Assembly (NCBI GenBank): GCA_950022655.1
Contig: OX465582.1
Span: 94,502,704-94,566,703 of the forward strand
Direction: 5' to 3'
Length of the DNA stretch: 64,000 nucleotides
Source: Alentia gelatinosa
Taxonomy: Eukaryota; Annelida; Polychaeta; Phyllodocida; Polynoidae
In this document: piece after piece, positions 33,208-44,258 of the stretch
How the letters are laid out: the number at the start of each line of letters is the position of its first letter
Position numbering within the stretch: position 1 is the stretch's first letter
Program-made: the position numbers and the translations under genes
The notes under the pieces: generated by a model
Told to the model about the DNA's origin: nothing
What the model saw: the letters and a program-made list of their open reading frames with translations, nothing else
Database searches by the model: none

Positions 33208-33359
33208 TGAGGTCTCGACAGAAAATGGCAATGAATGACATCATACAGGCGTCGTTCAATGGTGAAAAGTCGTTTATAATCACAATCATAGGACTCTGCA
33301 TATCTGCTGTCACTGTCGGGTCAACACTGTACCTCATCGCCAACGACTACAATGGATGA
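33208..33359 (+). CDS. Dispanin/CD225-like membrane protein, exon 2 (terminal)
   Basis: The acceptor TTCTAATTTCAG precedes 33208. Phase 1 joins C with TG to give Leu, then 49 residues to TGA at 33357. The join restores the CD225 pattern: YSLRSRQKMAMNDIIQASF, then a second hydrophobic segment, SFIITIIGLCISAVTVGSTL. The conserved D-x-x-x-A-S spacing is present. From the 29721 start the whole protein is about 484 residues, with two membrane segments at the very C-terminus and only a few residues after the second. Dispanins (for example IFITM, PRRT and SynDIG proteins) act in membrane trafficking and fusion; the precise role here is unknown. This exon is too short to appear as a long open frame. 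Confidence 0.82.
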
Positions 33360-33375
33360 TGCATTTACAGGAAAA

Positions 33376-33655
33376 CACCGCCTCCGGGACACCCCGTTTC
33401 CGGGACACCCCGCTTCTGGGACACCCCGCTTCCGGGACACCCCATTTCCGGGACACCCCGTTTCCGGGACACCCCGCTTCCGGGACACCCCGCTTCCGGG
33501 ACACCCCGCTTCCGGGACACCCCTCTTCCGGGACACCCCGCTTCCGGGAACCTCACTTCTAGGACACCTATCTTCTGGGACACCTATCTTCTAGGACACC
33601 CCGCTTCCGGGACTCCACAATTCTGGGACACCCCGCTCCTGGAAACCTTGCTTAG
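33376..33655. repeat. 16-bp minisatellite in the dispanin 3' UTR
   Basis: About 17 units of GGGACACCCCGCTTCC, decaying to the right (GGGACACCTATCTTCT). It starts about 20 bp after the stop codon, so it must be transcribed if this exon is terminal. The Pro/Gly/Thr-rich frames are artefacts (48 nt equals three units). Confidence 0.92.
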
Positions 33656-33900
33656 GGGGGCACCTTGCTTAAAGGGACACCAGGTTTAAGGGGAAAGTTT
33701 GCTCAGAACAGAAATTTTCATCTCTATTAAGAGTTCAAATACCGATTAAGGGTACACCCTGTTTTAGGGGAAACTTTGCTTGTAACAGAAATTTTCCCCT
33801 TTATTAAGAGATTATTTTAATCCCCATTAAGAGATCACCCTGTCTAAGGGAACATCCCGCTTAAGGGTATAGTTCCCCTTAAGCGTGGTTTTACTGTATG
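33656..33900. repeat. Degenerate ~85-bp tandem, pogo-like tail
   Basis: Two units share GGGGAAASTTTGCT, AACAGAAATTTTC and TATTAAGAG. The segment ends CCTTAAGCGTGGTTTTACTGT, like a pogo-type end. No coding sequence. Confidence 0.45.
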
Positions 33901-34319
33901 TTTATTCATATGACAATTATGTAACTACTGATGATGCAGCATGGTAGTTCTCAAAGTTTAACATTTGATTACCTTACCTGATTATGGCTCACTGAAATAG
34001 TAGTTTTTTATTTCTGGCATTTATCAAAGGGAAAATTACTTATGAATATCAATGATATTTGTGTGTTCACCAAATGGCACTCTTTGCATTGATTTCATCT
34101 AAAGTTTAAGGGCCGAGTTTTTAAACCTTAATCTACTCGGACAACGTTCTCTTTCCAGGGTAAATGGCTTTTCTGTCTCAAGTTAGAATTAACAATGTCG
34201 GATTCCATTTTAAGCAATGGCGATATGAAGGTGCTGATGGTTAATTTTCCGCGACTGAGTCCAACCTTTTAGATCTGTTGTTGTATGATACTCTAGTAAA
34301 GGCACGCGAGTGTATGAGT

Positions 34320-34620
34320 AGAGACCATAGAGGAAACCTATGAAAGGTTCAGGGTCAGAGCTCATATCCCGTCTAGTTTGAATCGTGTAGTAATTCACAA
34401 GGCGAAGCCGCGTGAAGTACGTAATGATTCAAACAAGTTGGGATCGGACTGACTTTAAACTTGAAAAGGTTTCTGAATTTATCTAAACCTCCACATTGAC
34501 TAATGGGCTAACTTTTGTGACTTAATCCACCATTGGATATTTTTCCTAAATATCTCATGGGCGTTGGATACGAGTTCCCAATGTTAAGTCTATGGAGAAA
34601 AAATACCAGGGGTGAGATAA
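34320..34620. mobile_element. Palindromic modular element, TTTATCTCACCCC subfamily, copy 2
   Basis: Hairpin 34325-34475 with GAAACCTATGAAAGGTTCAG and inverse TTGAAAAGGTTTC. The core ends GGGGTGAGATAAAAC (34622) and contains GAGTTCCCAATGTTAAGTCT. Confidence 0.65.
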
Positions 34621-34732
34621 AACGGACAATCTCACATTACACGAGTATTGCTGCCCCATCTCCATGGTTTATATCCTGCGCAATGTCCATTCTTTTCGTG
34701 TGTACAGGGGTGACATAAATACAGAAGGCCAC

Positions 34733-34858
34733 TCTTTTTGGTCAAAGTCCTTGTTCTCCAGCTAATTTGTATGCTCTGTAATATTCCCTCGGCTGCTGCC
34801 TCGTTCATATCACTCTGCATCAAACTCCTGGAGAACGATGACTTTGACCAAAGCTTGT
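34733..34858. repeat. Hairpin TTTTGGTCAAAGTC / GACTTTGACCAAA
   Basis: The arms TTTTTGGTCAAAGTCCTTGT and ACGATGACTTTGACCAAAGC face each other over 125 bp. A homologous hairpin is at 52440-52565, also next to a TTTATCTCACCC core. Confidence 0.7.
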
Positions 34859-34859
34859 T

Positions 34860-35890
34860 GGATTCTTATTTCCCCTCCTTGTATGTTGACATTAGAAGGG
34901 CACTTCCTTTATGAAACTAGCACGTGCCTCTTACAATTCTCACTTGAGTGTCACGTTTTGTGCAATACCCTAAACATTTCTAGGGAAATATTTCATAACA
35001 TACCTAATGAGTGGTGCTATATTCTTGTCACCTCAACCATGCTTTCCCTGTAGAAGGAAGATTATATTCTACATCATGGATACACCCATAATTCCATGGG
35101 CATTTAATTGATCTTGAATATCATTTTGTTATATAACTATCTAATGAAAAGTATAGTGAGATTCGAGATATAACGGAACCACTGTCCTCTCGTAGTTTTA
35201 TAGCTGATTAACGATCTAACATGTCTGTTAAAGGAAGGGATTATTAGCATTGGTTATAACTGAGTTTACAACATCCTGACCTATGTGCTAAGAAATATGT
35301 AACTCTTTATTTACCCAACTTGTATTCATGATAGATTCAAGATTTCATATAAGAGGAATGCTAACTTTGTGCTGATAACAAATGTGATATATATATATTT
35401 TTGATATACTGACTATATTGAAGATGTGAAGGTCAATCTTGGGTGACAAATGTAACGATAATAGAAATATTTACTAATTAGCAAACTACACCATAAAGAA
35501 ATTCCCGTAATGGCAACTAGGGAGCCAGGGAAATACCGTAAACTTACTTACGGTTTACCCTAATGTGTTTCTGACCGTATGATATTAACTTGAATAAACC
35601 GTATTTTTAAACGGTTCAAACCTCTAATGTATTTCTGACTGTAAATTCTAACTGTAATAAACTCTATTTTGATAATTGTTCAAACCTATAAAACAGTATG
35701 AATTTACTATGCAAATGACCCCTTAATATAAGCATAACAGATATGTTGTTACTGATGATTCTCAAGAATGGGCTTATTTAGTAGACATCTGATATTAGGA
35801 TGCAATAGTAGATTCATATTATTTATTACCATCAGAAATAGCCTGTATGTTGATCTATATCATTGATCCTGATGATAAGTGAACATCAGG
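34860..35890. other. No gene; a few ancient repeat words
   Basis: At 35160-35195 GAGATATAACGGAACCACTGT resembles a pogo-like terminus. 35540-35700 contains two diverged copies of CTGACnGTAnnnTAACTTGAATAAAC. Otherwise nothing supportable. Confidence 0.35.
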
Positions 35891-35892
35891 GT

Positions 35893-37213
35893 CAGATTTT
35901 CAAAACCTGCTAAATTGCGCTCTCGGCCTGGGATCAGACACCCAAAAATTAATTTTAGAATAATACTGCTTTTTATATCCTATATCAGTAACCGACCAAG
36001 TACCTTCCAGAAAAACTTTATTCCAACAAAATCAGACAGATAGTTTAGATTTGAGAGCCTTTTGAAATTGTGTATAATACTGCATGTTCTACACCCCCCT
36101 AACATATTTGAAATTTCAAGAAACATTTTAAGAGCTTAAAAATTTAGAAAAACTATTATCAAATGATGACATATGTTATATTTGACCCTAAACACCTTTA
36201 TCAAATATTAGATTTTAAACAAAAGCTCTGAGCCACATTTGGGTTTGGGCCAGGCAGGGGTGTCGGACAACACGCGGGGTGTCGGACAACACGTTTTTAA
36301 AACTACTCAGAACAATGAATAAGATAATATCAGTAACAATAATCCTTTATATTCTTATTGAAATGATAATAAGCTATGTTTTTCAAAGCAAACCACTCAA
36401 TTACTGATAAGAAACAACCCCAAAATCATGACTTATATCAGAGCGTGTTGTCCGACACCCCGGGGTGTCGGACAACACATTTTCAGTTTTTTAATCACAA
36501 AAAGTATATTTTTTCATTTAGAAAAAAAACAACCTGGGTATTTATAAGTGGTAGGGATACTTAACATATACAGGGATATTTGTTATCCTATTATGATAAT
36601 TATTTCTTCTAGACATCTTTTCACAGGCATGTTGTCCAACACCCCAATTTTTGGAAAATTTTCATCATGGAATCAGAATGCTTTAAATATCAGAATAGAT
36701 AATCAGATTATGTTGCAACTTTCAGGTATTACAGTCAAGACTTTGGTCAACATTTTACAATAAAGAAAAATCAATTTCTCATTATCTATTTCATTAGTTG
36801 TGTCCTCTGAAAATTGGGATGTCAGACAAAATGCTGTATGGGTCTTTATGTTGGAAAATTTGAAGGTCCTGGATAGTTTTGACAATTCTAATATTTTTTC
36901 AAACTTCAACTAATTTTCAAAACTATATTGTCTACACTTCTCATGACATATCATTTAAACAAGTTAATAGAAACAATTGGCTCAACATTGTGCCTCTTAG
37001 ATTTTGAAAAAAAGTGGAAATCATTAAAAACACTAGTTTTTGCTGATTTTCGGAAGGAAAAATACCTCTGAGCTATACAAAACCCTATGTTGGAATGAAA
37101 GACAATAAAAAGATGCACCAAAAACGGTCATTTTTACATTGATGAGATACATTTATACAGCATCAGCCTTAAATAAGCCTATTTTGGCCAATTTAGCAGG
37201 TTTTAAAAATCCC
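35893..37213. mobile_element. 1.3-kb TIR element with GGGGTGTCGGACAAC motifs
   Basis: TTTTCAAAACCTGCTAAATTG (left) pairs with CAATTTAGCAGGTTTTAAAA (right). The interior is AT-rich without a long frame but carries five copies of GGGGTGTCGGACAACAC or a decayed form (36257, 36276, both arms of 36445-36478, and 36631). The ancestry of the element is unknown. Confidence 0.55.
36445..36478. repeat. Perfect 34-bp palindrome
   Basis: The word GGGGTGTCGGACAACAC is joined head-to-head to its exact reverse complement with no spacer. Two direct copies lie at 36257-36293. Confidence 0.95.
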
Positions 37214-37355
37214 ACCCATCAATCTTTTTCAACAATGATGTTCCCTGATGAAACAGCTATCACATGAGAACTCATAGGAATATGATAGCACTAGGTCACA
37301 TTTGATATGGTAGGATGAAGTCAATTCTACTTCTGCTCTAGAAATTATTTATTAA

Positions 37356-37810
37356 AGACAAATGCTGGTAGTTGGGTGATTTCTAAATTCTATTGATTTT
37401 TGCAAATAGCTCAGGACAATATAAGTTCCATATATCAGCAAATAGAAAAAAAATAATGGCTTGTCACCATCCTAACTTCTATGGAAAAGCCATCTGAAAA
37501 TGTAAGTGCTTAACTATTGGTGTCAATTCGAAAATCTTATATTTTGACTTTGATGCTAAGTGACTCTGATGGTCTATTACTATCTTCAAATAATTCTGGA
37601 TTATGATAGTTTGGAACTTGTACAAATGAGAAATGCTAGAAAAATACTATGTCACCAGGCTAAGTTCTATGGGAAGGCCATCTGAAGAAGGTAAGAGCTT
37701 ATCTATTGGTGTCTATGGGAAACTGCTACATTTTCATAAAACCAGATGGCAGCACCAGTGTTAAATTGAGTAGAAATAGGGGGCACTGCGATACCTACCC
37801 GCATTTGTCT
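37356..37810. mobile_element. TTAA-flanked MITE with AGACAAATGC ends
   Basis: TTAA is present at 37352-37355 and 37811-37814. The inverted ends are AGACAAATGCTGGTAG and CTACCCGCATTTGTCT. The interior includes two related ~190-bp blocks around GGCCATCTGAAnAnGTAAG. The inverse copy is at 55275-55750. Confidence 0.8.
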
Positions 37811-37819
37811 TTAAAGTAG

Positions 37820-38345
37820 TGCTTATTCATCTAAATAATAATGACGTCCCTACATCTTCAGATCTTATGTGATGTAAATGCCAAGACCTTTATGGATAAC
37901 TGCCTATTAAACATTTGGGACAATCCCTAAGGTATGTACGCAGAATTTCTGAAATTTTTACATAGGTCATCTTAGAACTGAACATCTACTGAAATTCTTC
38001 CAGCTATGAGTACTGTAGTATGTACACAAAATTCTACTATAGACACTATTGAGGTATCCCATAATTCAGTCTGTTTACAGGATCCGCTGTTCGCTGGTTG
38101 CCGTCGTGGTACAGTCATGTTGTAATTATCTAGTAATAGAAAATTGAACAGGCTACACAAAACTACAGGCGGCCGTAAACTACGAGAGGTTGACGAGTAG
38201 TAATACACGAGAGGACAAACTCTGTTCGTCTCCGTGTGACGAAATAACATTCATACGTCCCTCCACATGACCTCTGTCATTCTATGATTCTGCTATTTAG
38301 TGAGTTGTATAATGAGGTTTTTAATGATTTTAAGGTAAATGATAA
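37820..38345. other. No gene; fragment of a TTATTATCCATC-type hairpin
   Basis: 38160-38215 holds GGCGGCCGTAAACTACGAG and TAGTAATACACGAG, one arm of that subfamily's hairpin. The word at 38066-38105 repeats 23728-23768. Confidence 0.45.
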
Positions 38346-38354
38346 TAAAAAGAC

Positions 38355-38450
38355 AGTGAGTGTGACTTAATTACATCTGTTCCTTGATATTTGGGTCAGA
38401 AATATCGAGGAACAGATGGAATTCAGTCAAACTCACTATGTTTCTATGCA
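38355..38450. repeat. Hairpin around AGTGAGTTTGACT
   Basis: AGTGAGTGTGACTTAATTAC / ATCTGTTCCTTGATATTT pairs with AAATATCGAGGAACAGAT and CAGTCAAACTCACT with a small loop. Confidence 0.7.
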
Positions 38451-41090
38451 ATATCATGTTGCACTTCTCACCTGAAGCACTAGATGGCGCCACATGGAGG
38501 TTCGTTTCACGGTTAGCATAGCACATGCTACATGTACGTAGGACAACAAGAGGCAGTTCTAGTTACACTGGCAACCACAGAGACACAAAGTTAGCTCCGG
38601 TGGGGTTGAATTGAGTCCACCTTGACCCTTAGCTGGTTCCCACCTGTGTAGTAGTTATACCTTTAGCCAGAGATACGCCATCTGGTGAATCTTGACTGCA
38701 CTACAGGATAGGAGATGTCTGTTACTCTCCTGCCAGTCCTTTTGTACTCCTTGGAGAGTGTTTCTTAACCTCGAAGCCAATTTACTATTTTGTTATTTCC
38801 CTTTGTGTGTATTTCTTAAATACAACTAGTGCCTTCGGCACTAGGGCTCACATAGCACGATCCAGGGAAACGCATTTTAAAAAGCTGCCTTTGTCATTTC
38901 AATGAGTACTGCAGCAATGTTCACCAAAAGAATAACTTTTATTCTCCAGTTTGCGGAAGAATACAATCAATTTTTTACATGTACTTTTAGAAAAAAATAA
39001 GTACGCAAGTAATAAAGCAACAGTACATCATTAAAAACAACAACTGAGAGGAAGTATAGGTACGCTGCCTGTATTTATAACTATAAACACTGGTAAATGC
39101 TTTGGAGTTAAGCCAAGTCACTAACCAATCACATGCATAGTTTAAACCAGGCCTCAATGTAAACCACGGCTATGCTTGGAGATTGGGAAACGTCCGGTGT
39201 TGCACAACTCCTGTGGCAATGAGGCCAGTAGGAAGGAGTAGATGTTTAAAGGCTTCTTTCAACGGGTGAGCCGTAGTCCAGGGGGTTCAAGTTGTGAGCC
39301 AGAAGCATTACTAGCTATGTCCCATCCAAACCTGGCTTGTCCAAACCAAGTACACAGGTATCTTGGGGCAAGTCAGGGGGATTCCCCCTGGACCAATTCG
39401 ATACTCACCTTTTTTTTTAAATGAGTGTAGCTTTTTATTTTCCATGAGTAACAGTAGGGGGAATATAAGTGGCAACCTTCCTCTAGAAAGGAAGATAGTT
39501 AGGGACATTTCTTTGGGGGGTTTTGTCCCAACTGTATTGATGAAAAAAAAGTTAAAAAAACCAAAACTTTGGGAGCATGTAGGTACCACAGAATGAAAGT
39601 ATGAGTGTATTAATATTTTTATCGAAACTATAACATTATGTGTCTGAAGCAATGAAAATACATGTAATAAAAGGAAAATGAATATTTGCTACCAAAAAAC
39701 TAAAAGAGAACAAAAGGTCTTCCATCCATACACACAGTCATCAGGTTCCATATGATTTAAATTGTGTAATTCAATTGGGTGTAGATGCTTAGCAGTACAT
39801 CACATTTGCAGTCTTTAGTTTCCTTTAAAGGCCATATAATAGAGCATTGCTTTGTCCCCATTCTCGATCCAGCCATCACTCTCATAAAACATCTTTCATG
39901 TAGTATTGTATTTGCAATGAGAACAACCAGTCTCCACATTCCTCCCATCAGAGTCTTCGTGTGTGTAATTCTTAATTCTGAGCATGTTCTCTATTTCTTT
40001 GTTGTATATATATCGTAAAAACTAACCACGACCTTGTTATAAACTTCAAACATATTGTCATACACTAGGTGTATTTCATACATCACACACACAGTTTTAT
40101 CAGAGTATGAGGGTATATATATCAAGATACCATCTGTACTTGTAAGTTGTAGTGTGGCTGCCTCCATCTTACTTATATTCTTGCATACATTAACTTAGGA
40201 GTTAGGCAAGTACATGAGGTACACTTCTTCTTTAATGTTGGTGTCATAAACTCCCAAGCATTCCTTACTTGTATGATCCAGGGTTTTGAAGTGGTTCCCC
40301 ATTATGAAGTTGGGGCCAATCATGTTTATATTCATCATATACTACCCTGACAAGTCAATATATATTGAAAAAGAGTTACTGTTTAAATCAACAGGAGATA
40401 TAGGAATAACATGGCATACCAGAGTACATGGTTACCAGAAAAGGGTGTGGTGCAACTTGTGCTGCTGCATAGCATAGTATTTTCCTTAATACTCTTCATC
40501 CTGAGTATGCAGTGCCCCTGAGGAGTGGCCATAGGTGTTATCTTATGAGCCCTCAGTTCTAATTCCACTACCCTTTTCTCTATAAGGAGTTTCTGATTCA
40601 AATCAGCAATGAATGACAAATGGTCTGGGTTGTTAAAAAAAGGTTTTGTCTATGGAGAAAGGCTTTCATGTGAAGTTAATTGACTTGGACGATCATATCT
40701 AAGTCTGGTTATTGATTATTTTTTAACCAATGGTGTCTCTGTAGCCACACTGTGGCCTTAATCAAATACATGTGTCTACCTTTATTAACAATTGGAATGT
40801 AATTTTGTCTAACACATAGAAGTGTTTTTTTCAGAAGCTTACACGAAGTAATATGTCTGGGCAAATACCCATAAGTAGTTACTTACTAGAACCATTGATG
40901 TTCCATGTGTTTGTTTATAGATTCCATAGCAAAACGTGACATTTCATCTTTTTAGTTTTTGATATCGCTTAGCCTTACAAATGATCTTTTACCACATTTT
41001 GTCGGTGGTTGATTTTTATTACACGTCGATGATGCTTGTCGCCCTTAACCTATAATGAATACAGAAGAGGAACGAAATAGAGATTGGAAA
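38451..41090. other. 2.6 kb without recognised genes or repeats
   Basis: Several open frames of 60-113 codons occur but none resembles a family or shows splice signals that I trust. It is the least repeat-dense stretch of the window, so an unrecognised exon or regulatory sequence could hide here. Confidence 0.45.
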
Positions 41091-41495
41091 TTATTATCCA
41101 TCGTATACAAAGCCCCCATTGAAAATGTATGGGGACTCAGTAAACCACGACCCATTGTATAAAACCTGTCAGATACCATAACTGTGGTATACGGATTCAA
41201 ACCTGTGGTATACGGCCTCAAAACCATGGTATACGGGAAAAAATAGTTCCTTTTGCTATAGAACAAAGAGATAGTCCCTATTGTTATACCCTTTAATATG
41301 GCAATTACTTGGTTTAATTGATTCGAAATGATGGATAATAAATGCAACAAACGATGATTTTGTGGACAGGCGGCACTGTAAACCACTCGAGGTTGACGTC
41401 GTAATACACTCGCTAGCGCTCGTATATTACTACGCGTCATCCCCTCGTGGTTTACGGCCGCCTATCCACAAAACCGTCGATTATTGTCTATTTAT
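41091..41495 (+). mobile_element. Palindromic modular element, TTATTATCCATC subfamily, full copy
   Basis: 405 bp, nearly identical to 32674-33078 in core and hairpin (CGCTAGCGCTCGTATATTAC centre). It ends GATTATTGTCTATTTAT. The similarity implies recent movement. Confidence 0.82.
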
Positions 41496-41804
41496 ACAAT
41501 GAATACAATTAGATCATCCTTTTGTGGTTACACCAGTTTTGATCGATGTGGCTTTTATTGATGTTGTTGAGTCACCAAGGACCGACATTTATTGATAGAT
41601 AAATTACAGAATAGGACGATTGTACTGACGAGGTTTTTATCTCCGGTGGATGAGTCTACTAATTATTATAATCGGCCTAATTGGCCCACATTTAATTGTT
41701 CATTGGATAGTTAGAGTTACTCGGCAATTAGATTAACGTAACGGGAAAAACGTGTGATTAGATATGGAGCATCTCTAGGTAGGTACCTCGCAGGGTCCTC
41801 TAAC

Positions 41805-41880
41805 TTTATTATCCATCGTATACAAGAACCCCATTAAAAATCGTATTGGGACTCATTAAAGCATGACCCATCATATGGAT
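41805..41880 (+). repeat. TTATTATCCATC subfamily, 5' fragment
   Basis: Only the first 75 bp of the core (TTATTATCCATCGTATACAA to ATTGGGACTCATTAAA) remain. Confidence 0.6.
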
Positions 41881-41950
41881 AGTTAATGAAATTTCAAAGT
41901 TATATAAAAGTACGTGTTGCCAACAATCATTATGCTGGATCACCCTTAAA

Positions 41951-42391
41951 GGGAGGCGTCCACCAACCATGACAAGGCTACGACAATGGCTTTCCGACAA
42001 GGTCCACGACAGGCCTACGATTGGAAGCCTTGTCGTAGCCTTGTCGTGGTTGGTGGACCCTAGTTCCCGACAAGAGTCTACGACAAGGCCACGACAGGCT
42101 GCGACTGGAAGCTTGTCGGGGGCCTTCCGACAAGGCTACAACAATATCGAACATGTTCGATTTTTGCTACGACTGGACCTTTGTCGTGGAGTGTTGTGGT
42201 TTCTTCGATATCACTGTCGTAGTATGTATGAACCATGGGCGCCTTTTTTACGGCAACCAGCAACGTCTACGACACGCCCCGACACCACTGTCCCGACAAT
42301 GCTCTTCTCACGACAAGGCTCCGACAAGGCGCCGATAGGAACTTTCTTGTCTGCTCTTGTCGTAGCCTTGTCGTGGTTGGTGGACGCCCCC
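41951..42391. mobile_element. MITE with GGCGTCCACCAACCA ends and GTCGTAGCCTTGTCG repeats
   Basis: GGGAGGCGTCCACCAACCATG pairs with GTTGGTGGACGCCCCC. Inside, CGACAAGGCTACGACAA and its inverse recur at least five times, including a near-complete inverse end at 42020-42060. The terminal GGCGTCCACC is shared with 20459-20742. Confidence 0.8.
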
Positions 42392-42733
42392 ATTAACGCT
42401 ACCGATACGCACCGATAGACAGCGATTAAAAAACTCGTATCATAGAAATTCTACAGCGACAATAGAACATGTATCAATTGTCGTAGCCTATCAATGCGTA
42501 TCGGTGTATATCGGCGACGTATTTTGAACGGGAAATCATATGAAATATTCGACGAAAAATTATGAAAATTTCAGAATACCGAGGATACATAATGATAATG
42601 CCGCTCTGTGAATATCGTGAAATTTTGTATTATTTCCGGAATTATACAGGATTATACATATGATATAGGTGATAATGGTGGTTACAATGGTACATGTTCT
42701 TGCACCTTCCCATCACGTTAAAACGCTCACCGA

Positions 42734-43036
42734 TACATACACAATATTGATTGGTCTCAGATACAAACGGCCGTATGCTCCGAGCAGTTGACACGTAGTA
42801 ATATCCGAGCGTATGCGAGGATATTGCGTAGAGTCATCTCCGAGGAGCATACAACCGCTTTTATCTGAAACCAGTCTATATTGTATCTATTATCCACCTT
42901 TTTTTACAAGTGGCATGTCGATATCATTTTTCCGTATGCGCTACCCGGAGCATACAACATATCCGTATGCACCGGGTATGTCCATACACACTCCCTATGT
43001 ATTTTCCATGGACACTTTGTATTAGGTGGATAATAA
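42734..43036 (-). mobile_element. Palindromic modular element, TTATTATCCACC subfamily, copy 1
   Basis: Hairpin arms GATTGGTCTCAGATACAAAC and GAAACCAGTCTATATTGTAT enclose GTATGCTCCGAGCAGTTGAC. The core runs from CTATTATCCACC to GGTGGATAATAAA. Confidence 0.75.
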
Positions 43037-43082
43037 ACACCGATATGCTAGGATATGGACCTCACAATCACGAATTGTCTTT

Positions 43083-43376
43083 GTGTATCGGTGTTTATCT
43101 CAGTTCGGTATTTTTCTCCATAGGCTTAACGTTAGAAACTCGGACTCCATGGCCGTGACGGTATTTTACCCAATACTCAATGGTTATTTCATCAATAAAT
43201 GATGTTATACGCGGTGGGACAAAATCGGAAACCCACTCGATGAGAATATCTTGGTCCGCACTCTACCTTGTTTGACTACTACATAATTCACTCAGCTTCG
43301 TTTCATCAATTACTCCACAGTCAAACTCGGTGGAGTACGGACCAAGTTATTCTCATCTCGTGAGTTTCCTCATAAG
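43083..43376. mobile_element. Palindromic modular element, TTTATCTCA subfamily with ACTTGGTCC hairpin
   Basis: The core starts GTTTATCTCAGTTCGGTATT and includes CTCCATAGGCTTAACGTTAG. The hairpin at 43218-43375 (AACCCACTCGATGAGAATAT with the inverse ATTCTCATCTCGTGAGTTT) is homologous to the one at 47703-47865. Confidence 0.65.
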
Positions 43377-43409
43377 TATCGGCGTGTATGGTGGGTGCCC
43401 GGTATAACC

Positions 43410-43873
43410 TAGACTGGCTCCAGTCCCTGCAATCTATCGCTACCCTCCTTGTCGGGATACAGGGCCCGTCAGAGAAGGATACCTACTATAATGAACTTTA
43501 TTATCCACCTAATATAAAGTGTCCATAGTAAACACATAGGGAGTTTGCATGAACATACCCGGCGCATACATATATGTTGTATGCTCCGGTTGGCGCATAC
43601 GGGAAAATAGTGCGTATGGAAAAATAGTGCATAACTAAAACGAACTGATATCAACATGCCACTTGTCTAGAAAAGGTGGATAATAAATACAATATAGACT
43701 GGTTTCAGATAAAAGCGGCCGTATGCTCCTCGGAGTTGACTCCGGATATTACTACGCGTCAACTCCTAGGAGCATACGGCCGCTTGTATCTGAAACCAGT
43801 CAATATTGTGTATTTATTCTGATTGTATTTGATCATTCAATGAATGTTTATAATCAAAGACTTTAGCAAGTCA
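43410..43873 (-). mobile_element. 9-bp-TSD family MITE interrupted by a palindromic element
   Basis: TAGACTGGCTCCAGTCCC at 43410 and the inverse GACTTTAGCAAGTC near 43870 are the two ends. The copy is split at GAACTTTATT / CTGATTG by the insertion 43499-43818. The intact sequence across that point is seen at 46613-46632. Confidence 0.8.
43499..43818 (+). mobile_element. Palindromic modular element, TTATTATCCACC subfamily, with defined insertion site
   Basis: The core TTTATTATCCACC to GGTGGATAATAAATAC is followed by a hairpin (GACTGGTTTCAGATA arms; GCGGCCGTATGCTCCTCGGA inside) ending CAATATTGTGTATTTATT. TTTATT stands at both borders (43499-43504 and 43813-43818) and once in the empty site, so it is either the target duplication or an element end. 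Confidence 0.85.
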
Positions 43874-44141
43874 AGTTCTAGCCGTGTGTTGAACACGAGG
43901 GTGTCCGTTGTGCCCCTGAGTCAGACAGACACGTGTTGCGTCTACCGTTGACCCAACAGCTGGTACACCCCCTCCCCCGCCCCTACACCCTCCCCCACCC
44001 TCTCAAACGCTTGTCCATCCTCCTGTTTTCATCGAACTTACTGCCAGGTCAATACATCCACAGCTGATGATGTGGATATTCTGGATGTCATCATTCTCGT
44101 TATGCGAAAGACGCACATAGAGGGTTTGATTGTAAACTTCA

Positions 44142-44149
44142 TATATAAG
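44142..44149 (+). promoter_or_regulatory. TATA box upstream of the signal-peptide exon
   Basis: TATATAAG followed by a GC-containing flank (CAGCCC) sits about 116 bp before the start codon at 44258, so transcription would begin near 44170-44180 with a leader of about 80-90 nt. Confidence 0.55.
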
Positions 44150-44252
44150 CAGCCCAAACCAGAGGTTTAATTCGCTGGTAAACTACCACAGCAAGACTAT
44201 ATGCAGTGTGTACAATAACTTACTGACTTTCATTGGAGTACAGAGGAATTAT

Positions 44253-44258
44253 ATGTGA
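44253..44258 (+). promoter_or_regulatory. Start-stop upstream frame overlapping the main ATG
   Basis: ATGTGATGG: the first ATG is followed at once by TGA, and the A of TGA begins the main ATG. Such minimal frames can lower or regulate initiation at the next start. Confidence 0.5.

Noticed and set aside
33321..33594. Pro/Gly/Thr and Arg/Gly/Val repeat frames
   Set aside because: Products of the 16-bp minisatellite; open on both strands in several phases.
41045..41440. 131-codon minus-strand frame
   Set aside because: Lies inside a palindromic modular element that recurs elsewhere with stops.
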